Part shown: positions 21,446 to 32,728 of the stretch, in pieces
Position numbering within the stretch: the stretch's first letter is position 1
Layout of the letters: each line of letters opens with the position of its first letter
Source of the DNA: Botryosphaeria dothidea
Lineage: Eukaryota > Ascomycota > Dothideomycetes > Botryosphaeriales > Botryosphaeriaceae
DNA: 64,000 nucleotides
Reading direction: 5' to 3'
Assembly (NCBI GenBank): GCA_011503125.2
Contig: WWBZ02000016.1
Location: forward strand, 2,604,001-2,668,000
The notes under the pieces: generated by a model
Told to the model about the DNA's origin: nothing
The model's input: the letters and a program-made list of their open reading frames with translations, nothing else
Database searches by the model: none
Position numbers and translations under genes: made by a program

Positions 21446-22614
21446 ATGGCTCAACCGCTGGTGCAAACGATCCATAGGGATCCCGCCCTATTGTATGTCT
21501 ACAAGGACTCTCAAGGCCGTCGTCTGAAGCTAACAATCGATGCAGCTGGTGGATCTTGCTGCCAATCACGGTGGTGATGGTACGCTTCTTCTTGCAAGCT
21601 GGAATCGCGCGCACGTCTTTCTGACGTCTTCTAGGTCCTGACGGGCATCCTCCGCCACTACGCGATGGTGCTGCTGCAGAGCACCCCCAAGAAGCAGACG
21701 CTCGAGAAGTTGCGCGAACACCGCTCCCTCATGCGCGGCGTCAACCTGCGCTCCAACGCCAACGTCTTGTCGCCATCGTCGTTCCAGAGCCGTAAGAGCT
21801 ACCTCGTATCCGCATTCAAGGATGGTGCCTTCCTCGCCGATCCGGAAGCAAGAGGCAAGCCGCGTCCCAATCCGATGAGCGACCCCGCAGCCATGGAGGG
21901 CATGATGGGCGCCATGAAGGGCAACGTGGCTATGATGGTCCCGCAGACACTGATAATGGGCTGGATCAACGCGTTTTTCTCGGGTTTCGTCATCCGTAAG
22001 TGCCCACATACATTATCCGCTCATGAGGACCGCGACTGTGAGGCATCCGTACGTGGGATTTGCGCGTCCTTTCGGAGGGGGTTCCCACTTGCATGTGCTG
22101 TTCCCCGTGTCCAGAGACTGTCTGGATCTCACGTACGGTTTGCGCTACTGTCGCAATTCTGAAAATATCCCTAGACAATAGCACAAGAGGACGATGTATC
22201 TAACACAATTGTGGCTATAGTAAAACTACCTTTTCCATTGACGCCGCAGTTCAAGTCAATGCTCCAGTCTGGTGTGGGCACGCGCGACCTTGACGTGCAA
22301 TGGGTGTCGAGCTTATCGTGGTACTTTCTGACACTGTTCGGCTTGCAACCGGTCTACAACTTCATTCTGGGCAGCAACAACGGTACGTCATCATTGATCT
22401 GCAATCTGGTTGACCGGAAATTCTAACAGCAAATTCGTACGCAGCTGCAAACCAAGTAACGCAGCAAATGGCGCAGATGAACCCTGCGGGTATGATGGGC
22501 CCAGACCAAGACCCGGACAAACTGTTTCAAAACGAGGCGGAGAACCTCGAGGTGGTGGACCACTATTGGATCCTCGAGAGCGTTGAAGATCGCCTGCTTG
22601 CGAAATTGACCTGA
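21446..22614 (+). CDS. EMC3: ER membrane protein complex subunit 3
   Basis: Five exons, 21446-21492, 21546-21579, 21635-21995, 22221-22382 and 22445-22614, give 257 residues, the usual size for the family. Splicing joins LFWWILLPITVVM to VLTGILRHYAMVLL, and SGFVI to LKLPFPLTPQFKSML. The first hydrophobic helix lies near residues 17-35. A basic cytosolic segment follows, then MMVPQTLIMGWINAFFSGFV and WVSSLSWYFLTLFGLQPVYN in the membrane. EMC3 is the Oxa1/YidC-like core of the ER insertase that places tail-anchored and some multi-pass proteins. The third intron in order of coordinates (21996-22220) is 225 nt, far longer than the other introns of the gene (53-62 nt), and contains an inverted repeat. 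Confidence 0.93.
22047..22148. repeat. Inverted repeat inside an EMC3 intron
   Basis: CCGTACGTGGGAT at 22047-22059 and ATCTCACGTACGG at 22136-22148 can pair over 12 of 13 positions. A smaller CCAGA/TCTGG hairpin lies between them (about 22111-22125). The transcript could fold into a stem that shortens the effective intron. Confidence 0.6.
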
Positions 22615-24326
22615 AAATCATGCCGGTGACGCGATTGGGTCTTCGTCTGCAAGTCAGCCTACGCGAATGCGGGCGTCCAGAGTATCCGAGGCGGAGCAGC
22701 ACGCAGAGAGCAGCAAGAAGCGGCAGCGGCAGCAGCAGCAACGCAGCAGCAACAGCACAGTGCCTTGGTTTCACCGGTGATTCCCGCGCATGCAGGCCAA
22801 GCTTCGGGTTTCTGGCAGCATGCGGGATGATCAAAGGCTTGCTCCCATGGGGCAGACAAGGCACACTCGGCCGGCGGGAGCTTGATCGTAGCAGAGCCTC
22901 CTTTTGTCTAACGATAGCTAGCCGTGGATATGGATAATGAAAAATGTGCATCGCCCCACTCGGCTTGCCTGGGCCGCTCTGTGCATGTGCTGGTGCAGTG
23001 TTGGCCAATGGATAAGAGCAAGCGGCGCAGCTGAGGCCAAGAAAGCAGCGGGGTGCGACACCTCTCCTCTGCTCCAGGCATCAGCAGCGCCCAAGACATT
23101 GCAACAGCCAATTCGATCAAGGGCGCTGATGCACAAGCCGCCTGGCTCGTTGCCTGACAGCGCGGCTGTTTGCCTCGTTCTTGTTCTCTGGCCCCTCCTC
23201 CGACTGCACCGACAGCTCCCCGCGCGTCTCTCCTGCCGCTATTGTGCTGCGACTATCCGGATTCGATCGTCGGATGCAGCATCGCAACGAGGCATGCTTG
23301 CTTTTGTTTCGTTGCTCCACGACTCCATGTGACGCCCGGCTCTTGCAGCGAACCCGTGGGGGGGGGGGGGGGCAGGAATTAAGAGGCCGCACCTCGTTCG
23401 TCCATCGACACGCCCTCTGCGCCCTCTGGCGCCCTCTGGCGCCCTCTCTGGCCCCCAACCCTCCCGCAGGCACGAATGGGCACACCCGCAGTTCCGCGCG
23501 CCCCTCTTCGCAGCAGCTCAGCCGCACACATCGCCGGCCTCCCGGGCGCGTGAGGCGCTCCAGCGATGTGCTGCAAGCCCCCAGCGCTTCTTCGAACGGC
23601 ATGGATCAGCTCAGAGACGCAGGCGCGGTGCTGCTTGCCCATTCCTGCCCGCCCCGTTCGCCCGCTTTGCTAAAGTCTTCACGCGGGAGCGCCCGATCAG
23701 TTACCCATGCCAGGATCTGCAGTCTGATGTGGTGGGACAAACGAGCTCTGCCACAATGGCTGACCCTCGCAACCCAAGGCGAGCGCTGCACACAGACCGG
23801 TCAGCATGCAGGGGTCGCGTGTCGATGGCTTGCTCCTTGCGATACCCAGCTAGCCGACACTAGCGCTCGTGCAATACTGGGGCCGCAAAAGATGCGGCTC
23901 TGCGAGACGTACCGTGGGCACTCTGCCATAAGAGCGCGATCCAGGGAGCCGTTGCCCATGCAGGACATTGATACACATACACAACTTTCAGGGCGGAGCA
24001 CACCCTACAGCTATCCATTCTTAGCTTGCTACCTGTCACTGCCTTACGAGGTGTATTTTTGCTTCGCCTCCTTCATCTTTCTTGCACTCCGTCATATCTT
24101 GCAACCTTTGCAGCATTTCGTCTGTATAAGTATCGCCGAACAGTGCTCCACTTCGGCGCTCCATGAACTAAGCACTAACGGTACGCTCCCGCGCAACGGA
24201 TTCGAGACAACTCTTTTCTTATTGCTGCCAAGCAGATTGACTTGATGTCACTTCGTCCCTGAATCCTTTCCCCACCATTATACGTCTATTGCATATCGCC
24301 TCCTTTGCTCTTCACTTGTATACGCA
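22615..24326. other. Intergenic, 1.7 kb upstream of a zinc-finger gene
   Basis: Contains a run of 15 G (23358-23372) and a short GCCCTCTGGC-type repeat (about 23410-23450). A 354-codon plus-strand ORF (23181-24245) has low-complexity, Arg/Ser/Pro-biased sequence and no motif, so I regard it as chance. Confidence 0.5.
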
Positions 24327-25955
24327 ATGGACCCCTATTCGGCGTTCGACGACATCCCTCAGATCCAGCTCCATGCGGAAGGTCAACTCCAAGACACCTA
24401 CCGATGGCCTGATCGGGACACTGCCTGGCTTGATGCTCGTCCAAATCAGCGGGAGATCAATCTGTTTGGGTCACATGTGATGTTAAACACAACGCCGGCG
24501 CACGCCATGTCCAACATGCAACGTTACTTGAGCGGCCCTGAGCGTACCCTCTTCGAGACGAATGTCTTTCAGCTCGACAGCATGACCGACCGCGGATCAC
24601 GGCGCTTTGACTTCGAGCCACGCTTTGAGACACAGGCACCCTGGCCGTGGCCCGAGAAGAATACCAGACCGAGGTCCCCTGATAACTACCGTTCCAGCTG
24701 GTCTGTTTCTTCTGGCAGCAGCTACAACTGTTCACACCAGGATGAACTAAGCACCAACGGCTTCAGATCGCCCGAGGGAGGAAGCAGTCCCCCACACGGC
24801 TCCCAAGACACAACCTATAGCGAGTACAAGCAATTCCCCACGTACTCGATGGAAGAGGCGACCATCGGGGCTGGCGGATCCTGCACTCTCCAAGACATCC
24901 AACAATACCCGTCTCCTGCCGAGGACACCGACCTACCGGTGGAGTACGAGGATTGCCCAGACATGAAGATTGGCTACGCCTGCGAGCAAGAGACGATTAT
25001 GTTCCATGGCAAGATGGAGCCCAATGACCATCATAATTGCACGCACCTGCAGGAGGAGGATGTGATCCGGGTGCGCGACGCAGAGTCCGTCAAGCCTGTC
25101 TTGAAGAACGAGGACGATGCCGACTCCGACTGGAAGCCACGCAAGCAGCAGCGTCGTCGCCGGACATCTCAGTCCAGTGCCAGTTCCAAGGCCTCAACCC
25201 GACGCAACAGCAATTCACGCAAATCTTCCTACTCCACTGCCAATGAGCGCGGTCGTGTATCCAAGCGCGCAAAGTGCAGTTCTTCGCCAAAGGATAGCAA
25301 TCCTACCAACCGACCCTTCCCCTGCCCCTTCGCTGGGTACTCCTGCCAAGCGACCTTCGCTTCCAAGAACGAGTGGAAACGGCACGTCAGCACACAGCAC
25401 ATCCGACTCGGCTTCTGGCGCTGCCAGCTGTGCCCAACCACGACCGATGGAGGCACCACCACCTCTTTCAACGACTTCAATCGCAAAGACCTGTTTGCGC
25501 AGCACCTGCGTCGCATGCACATGGTCTCCAGCCCGTCGTCGGCGCACAAGGGCTCTGCGCGCTCGCCGCCGCCTACCAAGAACGCCCCAATCACGGAAGA
25601 CAGAATGCCAGACTTCCAGAGGAAATGCTACATGAAACTACGCGACCCGCCGCCGCGTAGCTCCTGTCTCTTCTGCAACCGGTCCTTTGAGGGGCAGGGC
25701 AGCTGGGACGAGCGCATGGAGCATGTCGGGCGCCACTTCGAGAAGGATAAGAAGGGCGCCGACGCAAATATGTATGGCATCGAGCGGTGGAGAGAGGATC
25801 GCTCGCTCGAGAAGTGGCTCACCAGAGAAGGCCTGGTGGTGCAGTCGCAAAGAGGCGAGTGGCAGCTCGGCAATGGGGAGCCGAGGGAGCGCGACTCCAT
25901 TGTCGTGAGGAGTGCAAACGAAGACGATAGCGATGTCTCTTCGGATGATGAGTAG
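24327..25955 (+). CDS. C2H2 zinc-finger protein
   Basis: A single exon of 542 residues, with start MDPYSAFDDIPQIQLHAEG. The first 270 residues are acidic and disordered. A basic, serine-rich patch follows (WKPRKQQRRRRTSQSS), probably a nuclear signal. Fingers begin near residue 330: FPCPFAGYSCQATFASKNEW with KRHVSTQH, then WRCQLC with QHLRRMH. A later CLFCNRSFEGQGSWDERMEH block with a VGRHF end lies near 445-470. A C-terminal WLTREGLVVQSQRGEWQLG segment closes the protein. The SKNEWKRH and FWRC pattern closely parallels SKNDWKRH and MWRC in the gene at 8095-11277, so the two are probably distant paralogues. Likely a nuclear regulator with unknown targets. Confidence 0.82.
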   Translation: MDPYSAFDDIPQIQLHAEGQLQDTYRWPDRDTAWLDARPNQREINLFGSHVMLNTTPAHAMSNMQRYLSGPERTLFETNVFQLDSMTDRGSRRFDFEPRFETQAPWPWPEKNTRPRSPDNYRSSWSVSSGSSYNCSHQDELSTNGFRSPEGGSSPPHGSQDTTYSEYKQFPTYSMEEATIGAGGSCTLQDIQQYPSPAEDTDLPVEYEDCPDMKIGYACEQETIMFHGKMEPNDHHNCTHLQEEDVIRVRDAESVKPVLKNEDDADSDWKPRKQQRRRRTSQSSASSKASTRRNSNSRKSSYSTANERGRVSKRAKCSSSPKDSNPTNRPFPCPFAGYSCQATFASKNEWKRHVSTQHIRLGFWRCQLCPTTTDGGTTTSFNDFNRKDLFAQHLRRMHMVSSPSSAHKGSARSPPPTKNAPITEDRMPDFQRKCYMKLRDPPPRSSCLFCNRSFEGQGSWDERMEHVGRHFEKDKKGADANMYGIERWREDRSLEKWLTREGLVVQSQRGEWQLGNGEPRERDSIVVRSANEDDSDVSSDDE

Positions 25956-26585
25956 CCTCTTCTTCTCTTTCACTTGTGGATGATGATGTATGTCTATCCT
26001 TTGCTGGCGTCGGCGCTGGTGTTAAATGCGGACTTGGCCTGGGATCTCTGGGACACAATGATCTGATACCCTTTCGTTACGATCGTTCCTTACCCTTTCG
26101 GTAGAACTTGGGCTGGAAAAGGATACGACCTCATAGTTACGTAGCCACGATTACGATTTTATGCTTTCTTGTCGCTTCAAAACATTCTGAGACCGGAATG
26201 ATGCCTAATGTGCTCTCATTTAGACTCAACCAAAAGTTCTATGCGGTGCGCCTTTGAGGCATTAAATAGTTTTTCTTTCAACCTAGAATGAATCAATAGC
26301 AATAGTCTCAAGCAAGCTCAGACCTAATTCTCATCTTTTCATCAGTACCTTACTTTTTTGGGGCAGATGCATTTGTTGCTTCTCTCTGCTTGCTCACGAG
26401 ACGTTGGGAGCGGCAACGATTTCTAGGACATTGACGCCACCAGATGGCTCGTGCATCTATCGATACCGATACATGCTTGTTGATTGTGTCACCTTACAGC
26501 CAATATCAAACCCAGAGCAAAATCGCCTGCACCACTCTCAGATGTTCCAACTACCGCGCTGAAAAGGCTACCGATACCTGCCAGA
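25956..26585. other. Intergenic region upstream of PPE1
   Basis: This 630-bp gap between two plus-strand genes is fairly AT-rich in 26160-26400. It carries TATCGATA at 26458-26465, about 120 bp before the PPE1 start codon. Nothing else is recognised. Confidence 0.5.
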
Positions 26586-27847
26586 ATGAGCGACCTGGTA
26601 AAGACCATCGGCAAGTCCAAGCTGGGCGCCAAAGCACCTAGCGGCGGCGGCGGCGGCAACTGCCTCAAGATCCCAGAAGAAGAGCCGGGTCAGCAATATG
26701 AAGACGATTCATCCTCCGCATCCTCCGTCTCGTCTACCGGTACCGTGGTACCTTCATCAACGCAAAAGCCGGCTGCAACTTCAGCCGCCAATGTCGATTG
26801 GACGCGGTATTTCGCGCAGGAGTTGTACCTCGAGCATCGCGACCAAGCTACCGGCCAACATGCCCAGTACCACGTGTACGTGACGCCGCCCGCCACGCCC
26901 AAAGCACCTCTCATCGTGCTGCACCACGGCGCCGGGTCATCGGCGCTCACCTGGGCGCTCTTCGCGCTGGAGGTGCGACGACTGATGCCCGAGGTCGGCG
27001 TGCTGGCCGTCGAGGCACGCGAGCACGGCTCCGTCGTGCACGACACCGACGGCAACGTCAACGAGGAGCTGACGGTCTCGAACCTGAGCGGCGACCTCTG
27101 CCGGATGATCACGCTGGCGGCAGCGAAGCTGGGCCTGGGGCCGCAGCAACCGCTGCCGCAGCTGCTGCTGGTCGGTCACAGCCTGGGCGGCGCGGTGGTG
27201 ACCGAGGCCGCGAAGAGCAGCGCCCTGGGCTCCAGCGTGCTGGGCTACGCCGTGCTCGACGTGGTCGAGGGCTCGGCCATGGATGCCCTCAAGCACATGC
27301 ACACATACCTGTCGACGCGGCCCTCCATCTTCCCCACCCTGGATGCCGCCATCGAATGGCACATCCGCAGCCGCACGTTGCGCAATCCGGAGAGCGCGCG
27401 TGCGTCGGTGCCGAGCCTGCTCACGAAGCTCGACTCGGGCAAGTGGGTGTGGAAGACCGACCTGGCCAAGACGGAGATCTTCTGGACGAATTGGTTCGAG
27501 GGACTGAGCAGCAAGTTTCTCACCGCAAGAGGCGCGAAGCTCCTGCTCCTCGCGGGCACGGATCGTCTGGACAAGGAGCTCATGATTGGACAAATGCAAG
27601 GTCAGCTTATTCATGAGTTCTTTCTGATTATCTAAGACTTGCTCTTTACTTTTACGGCTGCTGACCTTAGAGTGTTGCAGGCAAATTCCAGCTGCAAGTC
27701 TACCCGATGGCTGGCCATTTCCTTCAGGAAGATGTACCAGACCAAGTTGCGCAGACAGTTGTCGAATTTCTCAAGCGCAACGATAGGAGTACTCTCGTCC
27801 TTCCACCCAAGGTATCAGATCTCATTGCTCGAGGAAAGAAGGTCTGA
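26586..27847 (+). CDS. PPE1: Protein phosphatase methylesterase 1
   Basis: Two exons, 26586-27600 and 27681-27847, give 393 residues. The start MSDLVKTIGKSKLG is typical of the family. A Gly- and Ser-rich linker precedes an alpha/beta-hydrolase fold. The oxyanion region is LIVLHHGAGSSALTW. The nucleophile elbow GHSLGG places Ser at residue 199. YAVLDVVEGSAMDALKHM is the family signature with the acidic residue. The exon junction restores MQGKFQLQVYPMAGHFLQED, giving the catalytic His at about 351. The enzyme removes the methyl ester from the C-terminal leucine of the PP2A catalytic subunit and so controls PP2A assembly. It converges on UTP23. Confidence 0.93.
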
Positions 27848-28093
27848 TGAGAGATTTGGCTGTATGATCAATGCCTGAGGCATTTTGGAATTATTTTCCC
27901 GGTTCTCAAATTCTAAGCAAATACCCTTTTGGCCTCCATTTTTTTTTTTACCTTTCCAGGTACCATGCTCTTACCAAAACGCCGAGCAATGCTAAGAAGC
28001 TAAATGGAAATTGGGGATCATGCGAGTCCTGGTGAAACGATAACGAAGAACACATAGACAGGCAAATGGTCTGCCTAACGAGATAGAACATCA

Positions 28094-29018
28094 TCAAGCC
28101 TCTTCCGTGACTTCTTTTGGTTGTTCTGTTGCTCCTGCCTCCGCATGAGCTTTGTTCTTCCGTTTCCTCTTACGCTTGCCCTGTTCTTCAGATGTTGGAC
28201 CACCTGCCGAGTTTTCGGTTTTCGAGTTTTGAGCTGATACCCGTTGTTCCAGTCTCTTCTTAGGCTTCTTGACGCTTAATGGATTCGGCGCCTTGGGTCC
28301 CTTCCTCTTCTTCTTTGGTTCGGGTTTTGTCGCCGTCGCCTTGTCATCCTCGCCACTGCTTCCTTCGTCATCCTCATCACGCTTCCTTTTTGGTGCAACA
28401 ACCGCTGCTGTCGGCCTCGTCTTCAGGCCCGCTCTGAACTTCTCATTCTCCGCTTGATCTCTCACATCCTCAGTCGCGCCGGCCATAGGCTCCATGATCA
28501 TGACACTCCTGTTGATGTAAATCAAGGGCACTCCGGGGATCTGGCGCAGATATGCGCGGACCTTTTGTTCTTGACTGGCGACCACATAACGGTGCTTGTT
28601 CGTCTTGCTGTCCTTGGGGTCGAGAACAGAGCGGATACACTCGAGGGTGGAAAGGGGTTCGTCGAGGGTATGGTGATTACAGCGGCGGCGCTCGAAGGCT
28701 TGGGCCTTGGTGATGACTTCCTGGTCCTTGAGGGCGTAGAGATGTCGCATCGAGCACTGCGTGATCATCGGCTTGACTTTGCCTTGGAGAGTGCGCTCGA
28801 GATAGCTGGGCAGGTCAATCTTCATGCGCGTCGCATCTTTGATGATCTCGGCGTCGACTGTGGGGATTGTCAGCATTGTACAATTAGATGTTGCGGCTGC
28901 AAAGGAAGGCGTTGGTGGATTTGCACGCACCCAGGACCTGGTAAGGTTCGCGGAAGCCGAACGTGAGGGCATACTGGTGCATCAGCTTGCGGTACTGCTT
29001 CGCCCGCTTGCCGCGCAT
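28094..29018 (-). CDS. UTP23: rRNA-processing protein UTP23 (PIN-like)
   Basis: Two exons, 29018-28931 and 28857-28094, give 283 residues. The start MRGKRAKQYRKLMHQYALTF and the junction restoring YQVLVDAEIIKDATRMK are family hallmarks. The PIN-like domain covers about 30-190, with Cys/His residues (MITQCSMRHL, RRRCNHH, STLECIRSVL) that form the zinc-binding site of this family. The block ending GVPLIYINRSVMIMEP closes the domain. The C-terminal 100 residues are lysine-rich nucleolar-type tail. Utp23 belongs to the 90S pre-ribosome and is needed for early 18S rRNA cleavages and release of snR30. Divergent from the DUF726 gene with 411 bp between starts. Confidence 0.93.
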
Positions 29019-29429
29019 GGTTGCTGGGTTGAGTGCCGGAGCAGGTGGGTGTGCGAGAATGCAAACAGAAAAAAAATCTGGGGCACGCGCTTCGGCGGAT
29101 GTTGCGTGCAGCGTCGCAGAGCAAAACGGCCGCACCCAGGCAGTTAAGCTTTGGCCCGTGCGCGGCGCCGTCGCCGGCGGTGCCTACCTGACTACGCAAT
29201 GTCTCAAAGGCAGGGGCGGCGCGCCGAGCGGATGGGGCAGCAGACAGCCCGGGATTAACAGGGCCTCTTCTCTCTCTCGTCTCGCTCGCGCAGAAGGAAC
29301 CGATCATATCCACCCCGACACCGCTTTTCAATGCCGACTTCCGCTCTCTCGTAGTCCGCGAAATCTTACATTCGCTTCCCCTCTCGCTACTCCGGTCATC
29401 ACACCTTTCCCTTTCTCTCGAGGACAATC
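29019..29429. promoter_or_regulatory. Shared divergent promoter, UTP23 / DUF726 gene
   Basis: A 411-bp gap between two outward-facing start codons. The 150 bp before the plus-strand gene is CT-rich (TCTCTCTCG, CTTTCCCTTTCTCTCG), as in many fungal core promoters. Confidence 0.5.
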
Positions 29430-32400
29430 ATGTCCTCTGACGCCAAAGAGCCCCCCGCTCCGCAAGCTCCTCAGTCCGCCGCCGCACCGCCGAAGCCTGA
29501 CCCTGTCGGCCTGAATGTCGAGCTCGATGAGTTTGGCCTGCCTATACGCAAGAAGCCGCCGCGACGCCTGATTTCCGAACACAGCGAAGAGAATCTGCGA
29601 AGGAACATCGAAGTACAACCCGGAGAGACGGTTGCATATGTGAACGGCGCTTCTGAGGCCGAGGGGAAGCATGACGCACTGGGAGCAGCAGCGCCTGCCG
29701 GACAGGCTTCCGCGTCCGCTGCGGAGCCGGGCTCTCCGCCAGTGCAGGGTGATGGGAACGCAGCCGTGAAAGTTAGCGTTGAGGCGGTGCAATCAGCCGA
29801 GCGCGCGACTGCCACTGCGCAGGACGACGGCAAACACGCAGAAACGAAGCCTGACGTGCTTGCTGAGGCGTCAGCGTCCGATCACAAGCACATGCAAGTT
29901 GGGGCGGTGTCGGAATGGTCCCACCAGCAACTTGCTCCGAAGAAGGAGGAGAAGAGGGATAACGAATCGGACGACGGCCAGTGGCAGGAGATGCCCGCTT
30001 ACGCTTCTTATGATATGTATAACGACGACAACAGGCTGATCGCACGGGAAGCGCACGACCTGAGTGACGATGAGGTGCAGTACGGCGCCCTGGGTGGTGC
30101 TGGCAAGGGCTACACAAGGGTTCAAATAGACGACGACGCGGAATCGGCTACGAGCATGGACGACAATACGGCTTATCTGTTCAAGGGCACGAAGAGCACG
30201 AATGTTGTGGATGAGGATGAGGATTCGCGGGATCCGCTGTCCCAAATGCAGGCAACGAAAGACCTGCTTACCGAAGGCCAGAGGATTGCTTATGTCGGCG
30301 TTGTCAGGTTGTCGATGCTGGAGATGATCAAGGAGAACGAGAAGCTGGATAGAACGAAAGGCACTAAGAAACAGCTGGACCTCTCTTCTGAGGCTATGAA
30401 AATGTGGAGTCAGAAGATGATGGTTCGGTTGTATAGCCATATGGAGATCGAGTCTGCGGAACAGATCATGATCGAGCAACTGGGAGAACACGGGGTCCAG
30501 CCTAGCGATCTTACTCCAGCTCTCATGCAAAACGCGCGGGTGAAGAATCCAGTAGCCGAGGACACGGCTTCAAGTCGTCCTTCCGTCTCTTCACCTCGGC
30601 CTAGCTCTACGTCGAGCGTCCCGTCCACTCCAGTTCCTGACACACCAGGCTCCTCAGTACCTCCGCCTTATGAGGATCACGGAGGAGAGGATATGCCAGA
30701 AGTTCGCACTCCGTCGCAGCTTCCTACGACCAGAAGCATCGATATTGACCTGCGGTGGACCATCCTTTGCGATCTCTTCCTCGTTCTCATTGCTGATTCT
30801 GTATACGACTCGAGGTCACGGCAATTACTGGAGATGGTTGGCAACTACTTGCAGGTTCCAGGGATCGACATTTGCCGATTCGAGAAGCGAGTCACGGATG
30901 CTCTCGAGATGCAAGAAGCGGCAAACGATCAGAATTGGAAGGACGACGGCGCTCTAGAAAGCCGCGCTAAGTTGCAAAGAAACAGAAGACTGGTCATGAT
31001 GGGCCTCGCCACTGTCGGAGGTGGACTAGTCATCGGTCTATCAGCTGGTCTCCTTGCTCCGGTTATTGGCGCAGGTCTCGCTGCAGGCTTCACCACAATT
31101 GGAGTGGCTGGTACCAGCAGCTTTCTGGCAGGTGCTGGAGGTGCAGCGATTATCACTACGACTGGGGTGGTCACTGGCGGCACGGTTGGTGTCCGGGCTT
31201 CGAACCGAAGGACCGGAGCTGTCAAGACATTCGAGTATAGACCACTCCACAACAACAAGAGGGTCAACATGATCATTACTGTATCTGGATGGATGAATGG
31301 TAAGGTCGATGATGTGAGATTGCCTTTTAGTACCGTGGATCCTGTGATGGGAGACATGTACTCGGTCTACTGGGAACCGGAGATGTTGCAAAGTATGGGT
31401 GATACTATCAATATTCTAGCAACAGAGGTGCGTACACCCCAAACACGAATGCAGCACTTGTCGTTGACCATATTCAGGCTCTCACACAAGGCTTGCAACA
31501 AGTCCTTGGCAGTACCATCCTTGTGGCGCTTATGGGTGCGCTGCAGCTTCCCATTGTTCTTACGAAGCTCTCTTACCTCATTGACAATCCCTGGAACGTA
31601 TCATTGGCACGAGCCGAGTTAGCTGGCTTGATCCTAGCCGACTCTCTCATCGACCGTAACCTTGGCGTCCGCCCAGCTACGCTTGTCGGGTTTTCTCTGG
31701 GCTCACGTGTTATCTTTTACTGTTTGCAAGAACTCGCCAAGAGAGGAGCATATGGCCTTATCCAGAATGTCTATTTGTTCGGTTCACCTATCGTGGCGAA
31801 GAACGATGAATATCTGAAAGCCAGGTCAGTGGTGTCCGGAAGGTTCGTCAACGGCTATGCCACGAATGATTGGATTCTCGGATATCTGTTTCGAGCGACC
31901 AGTGGAGGTATCATGCGAGTCGCCGGCCTAGCTCCAGTGGACGTATCAGGGATCGAGAACTACGACGTCACGGAATTTGTGAATGGACATATGGCATACC
32001 GTGCATCGATGCCGCGTCTCATGCGCGAGATGGGCTGGGTTGTGGAGAGTGACGAGTTTGCTGAGATTGAGGATCCAGATCCGGATAACCATGAGGCCAG
32101 ACAGCGCGAGCTGATCAATGAGATTGAAGAGGCGCGCAAGGAGCTGGAGCAGAAACCAGAGAAAAAGCGCGGATGGAACATCTTCAAGAAAAAGCAGGCG
32201 GAGAAGAAGGAATGGGAGATGTATGACGAGAAGATGAAGGCCGGAGAACTTGACGGCAAGAACGTGCTGTTCGATGTCGATGCCATTCGACAGGAGGCAA
32301 CAGAAATCGCAGCCCAGGGAGTGGAGGTAAAGCAGCTGGAAAGCACCCTTCCGCCGATCAAACTGGACAGCCCACATTCAAGCCTCCGGCAGACGCAGAG

Positions 32401-32728
32401 TTACAACGATTCTCTGACGGACCACAACCAAGGCAGCAAGACGGCGCATCTTTATGACGGCTCCGAATATGACGCGAATCCCGATCATTGGGAAGGTGAC
32501 GGAGACATCTCGATGACCTTTGACACCTCTTACGAAACTCCGCCAGCTTCGAGACACGGAGCCGCGAACCCTCCGTCCACATGGAGTTCACCAAGCGTCG
32601 AGAGGCCACCACTGCGTACGTCAAGCACGATGCCGGTCAACCTAGGGAGCGTTGAACACAACGCGTGGGCAGATGAAGACGAAGCGGACTGGGGCAAGGA
32701 GAAGGAGATGAAGATGACATTTGAGTGA
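29430..32728 (+). CDS. DUF726 protein (TMCO4 / yeast Mil1 family)
   Basis: Two exons, 29430-31427 and 31478-32728, give 1082 residues. The N-terminal 300 residues are acidic and disordered. Around 450-510 is a conserved helical region (WTILCDLFLVLIADSVYDSR). It is followed at about 521-590 by a long Gly/Ala-rich hydrophobic stretch, probably two or more membrane helices (LVMMGLATVGGGLVIGLSAG). The second exon holds an alpha/beta-hydrolase-like part with nucleophile elbow GFSLGS (Ser near 738) and YLFGSPIV. The tail contains a Lys/Glu coiled-coil segment. Family members are membrane-associated; yeast Mil1 interacts with the clathrin adaptor medium chain. Enzyme activity is predicted by the motif but not proven. 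Confidence 0.85.

Noticed and set aside
23358..23372. A run of 15 G
   Set aside because: Probably a simple homopolymer, possibly of uncertain length in the assembly; no evidence of function.
23181..24245. A 354-codon plus-strand ORF upstream of the third zinc-finger gene
   Set aside because: GC-rich DNA has few stops. The translation is Arg/Ser/Pro-biased without motifs, it contains the G15 tract nearby, and overlapping ORFs of similar quality exist in other frames.
26798..27616. 272-codon plus-strand and 225-codon minus-strand ORFs inside PPE1
   Set aside because: Frame shadows of a GC-rich coding exon; the PPE1 frame carries all catalytic motifs.
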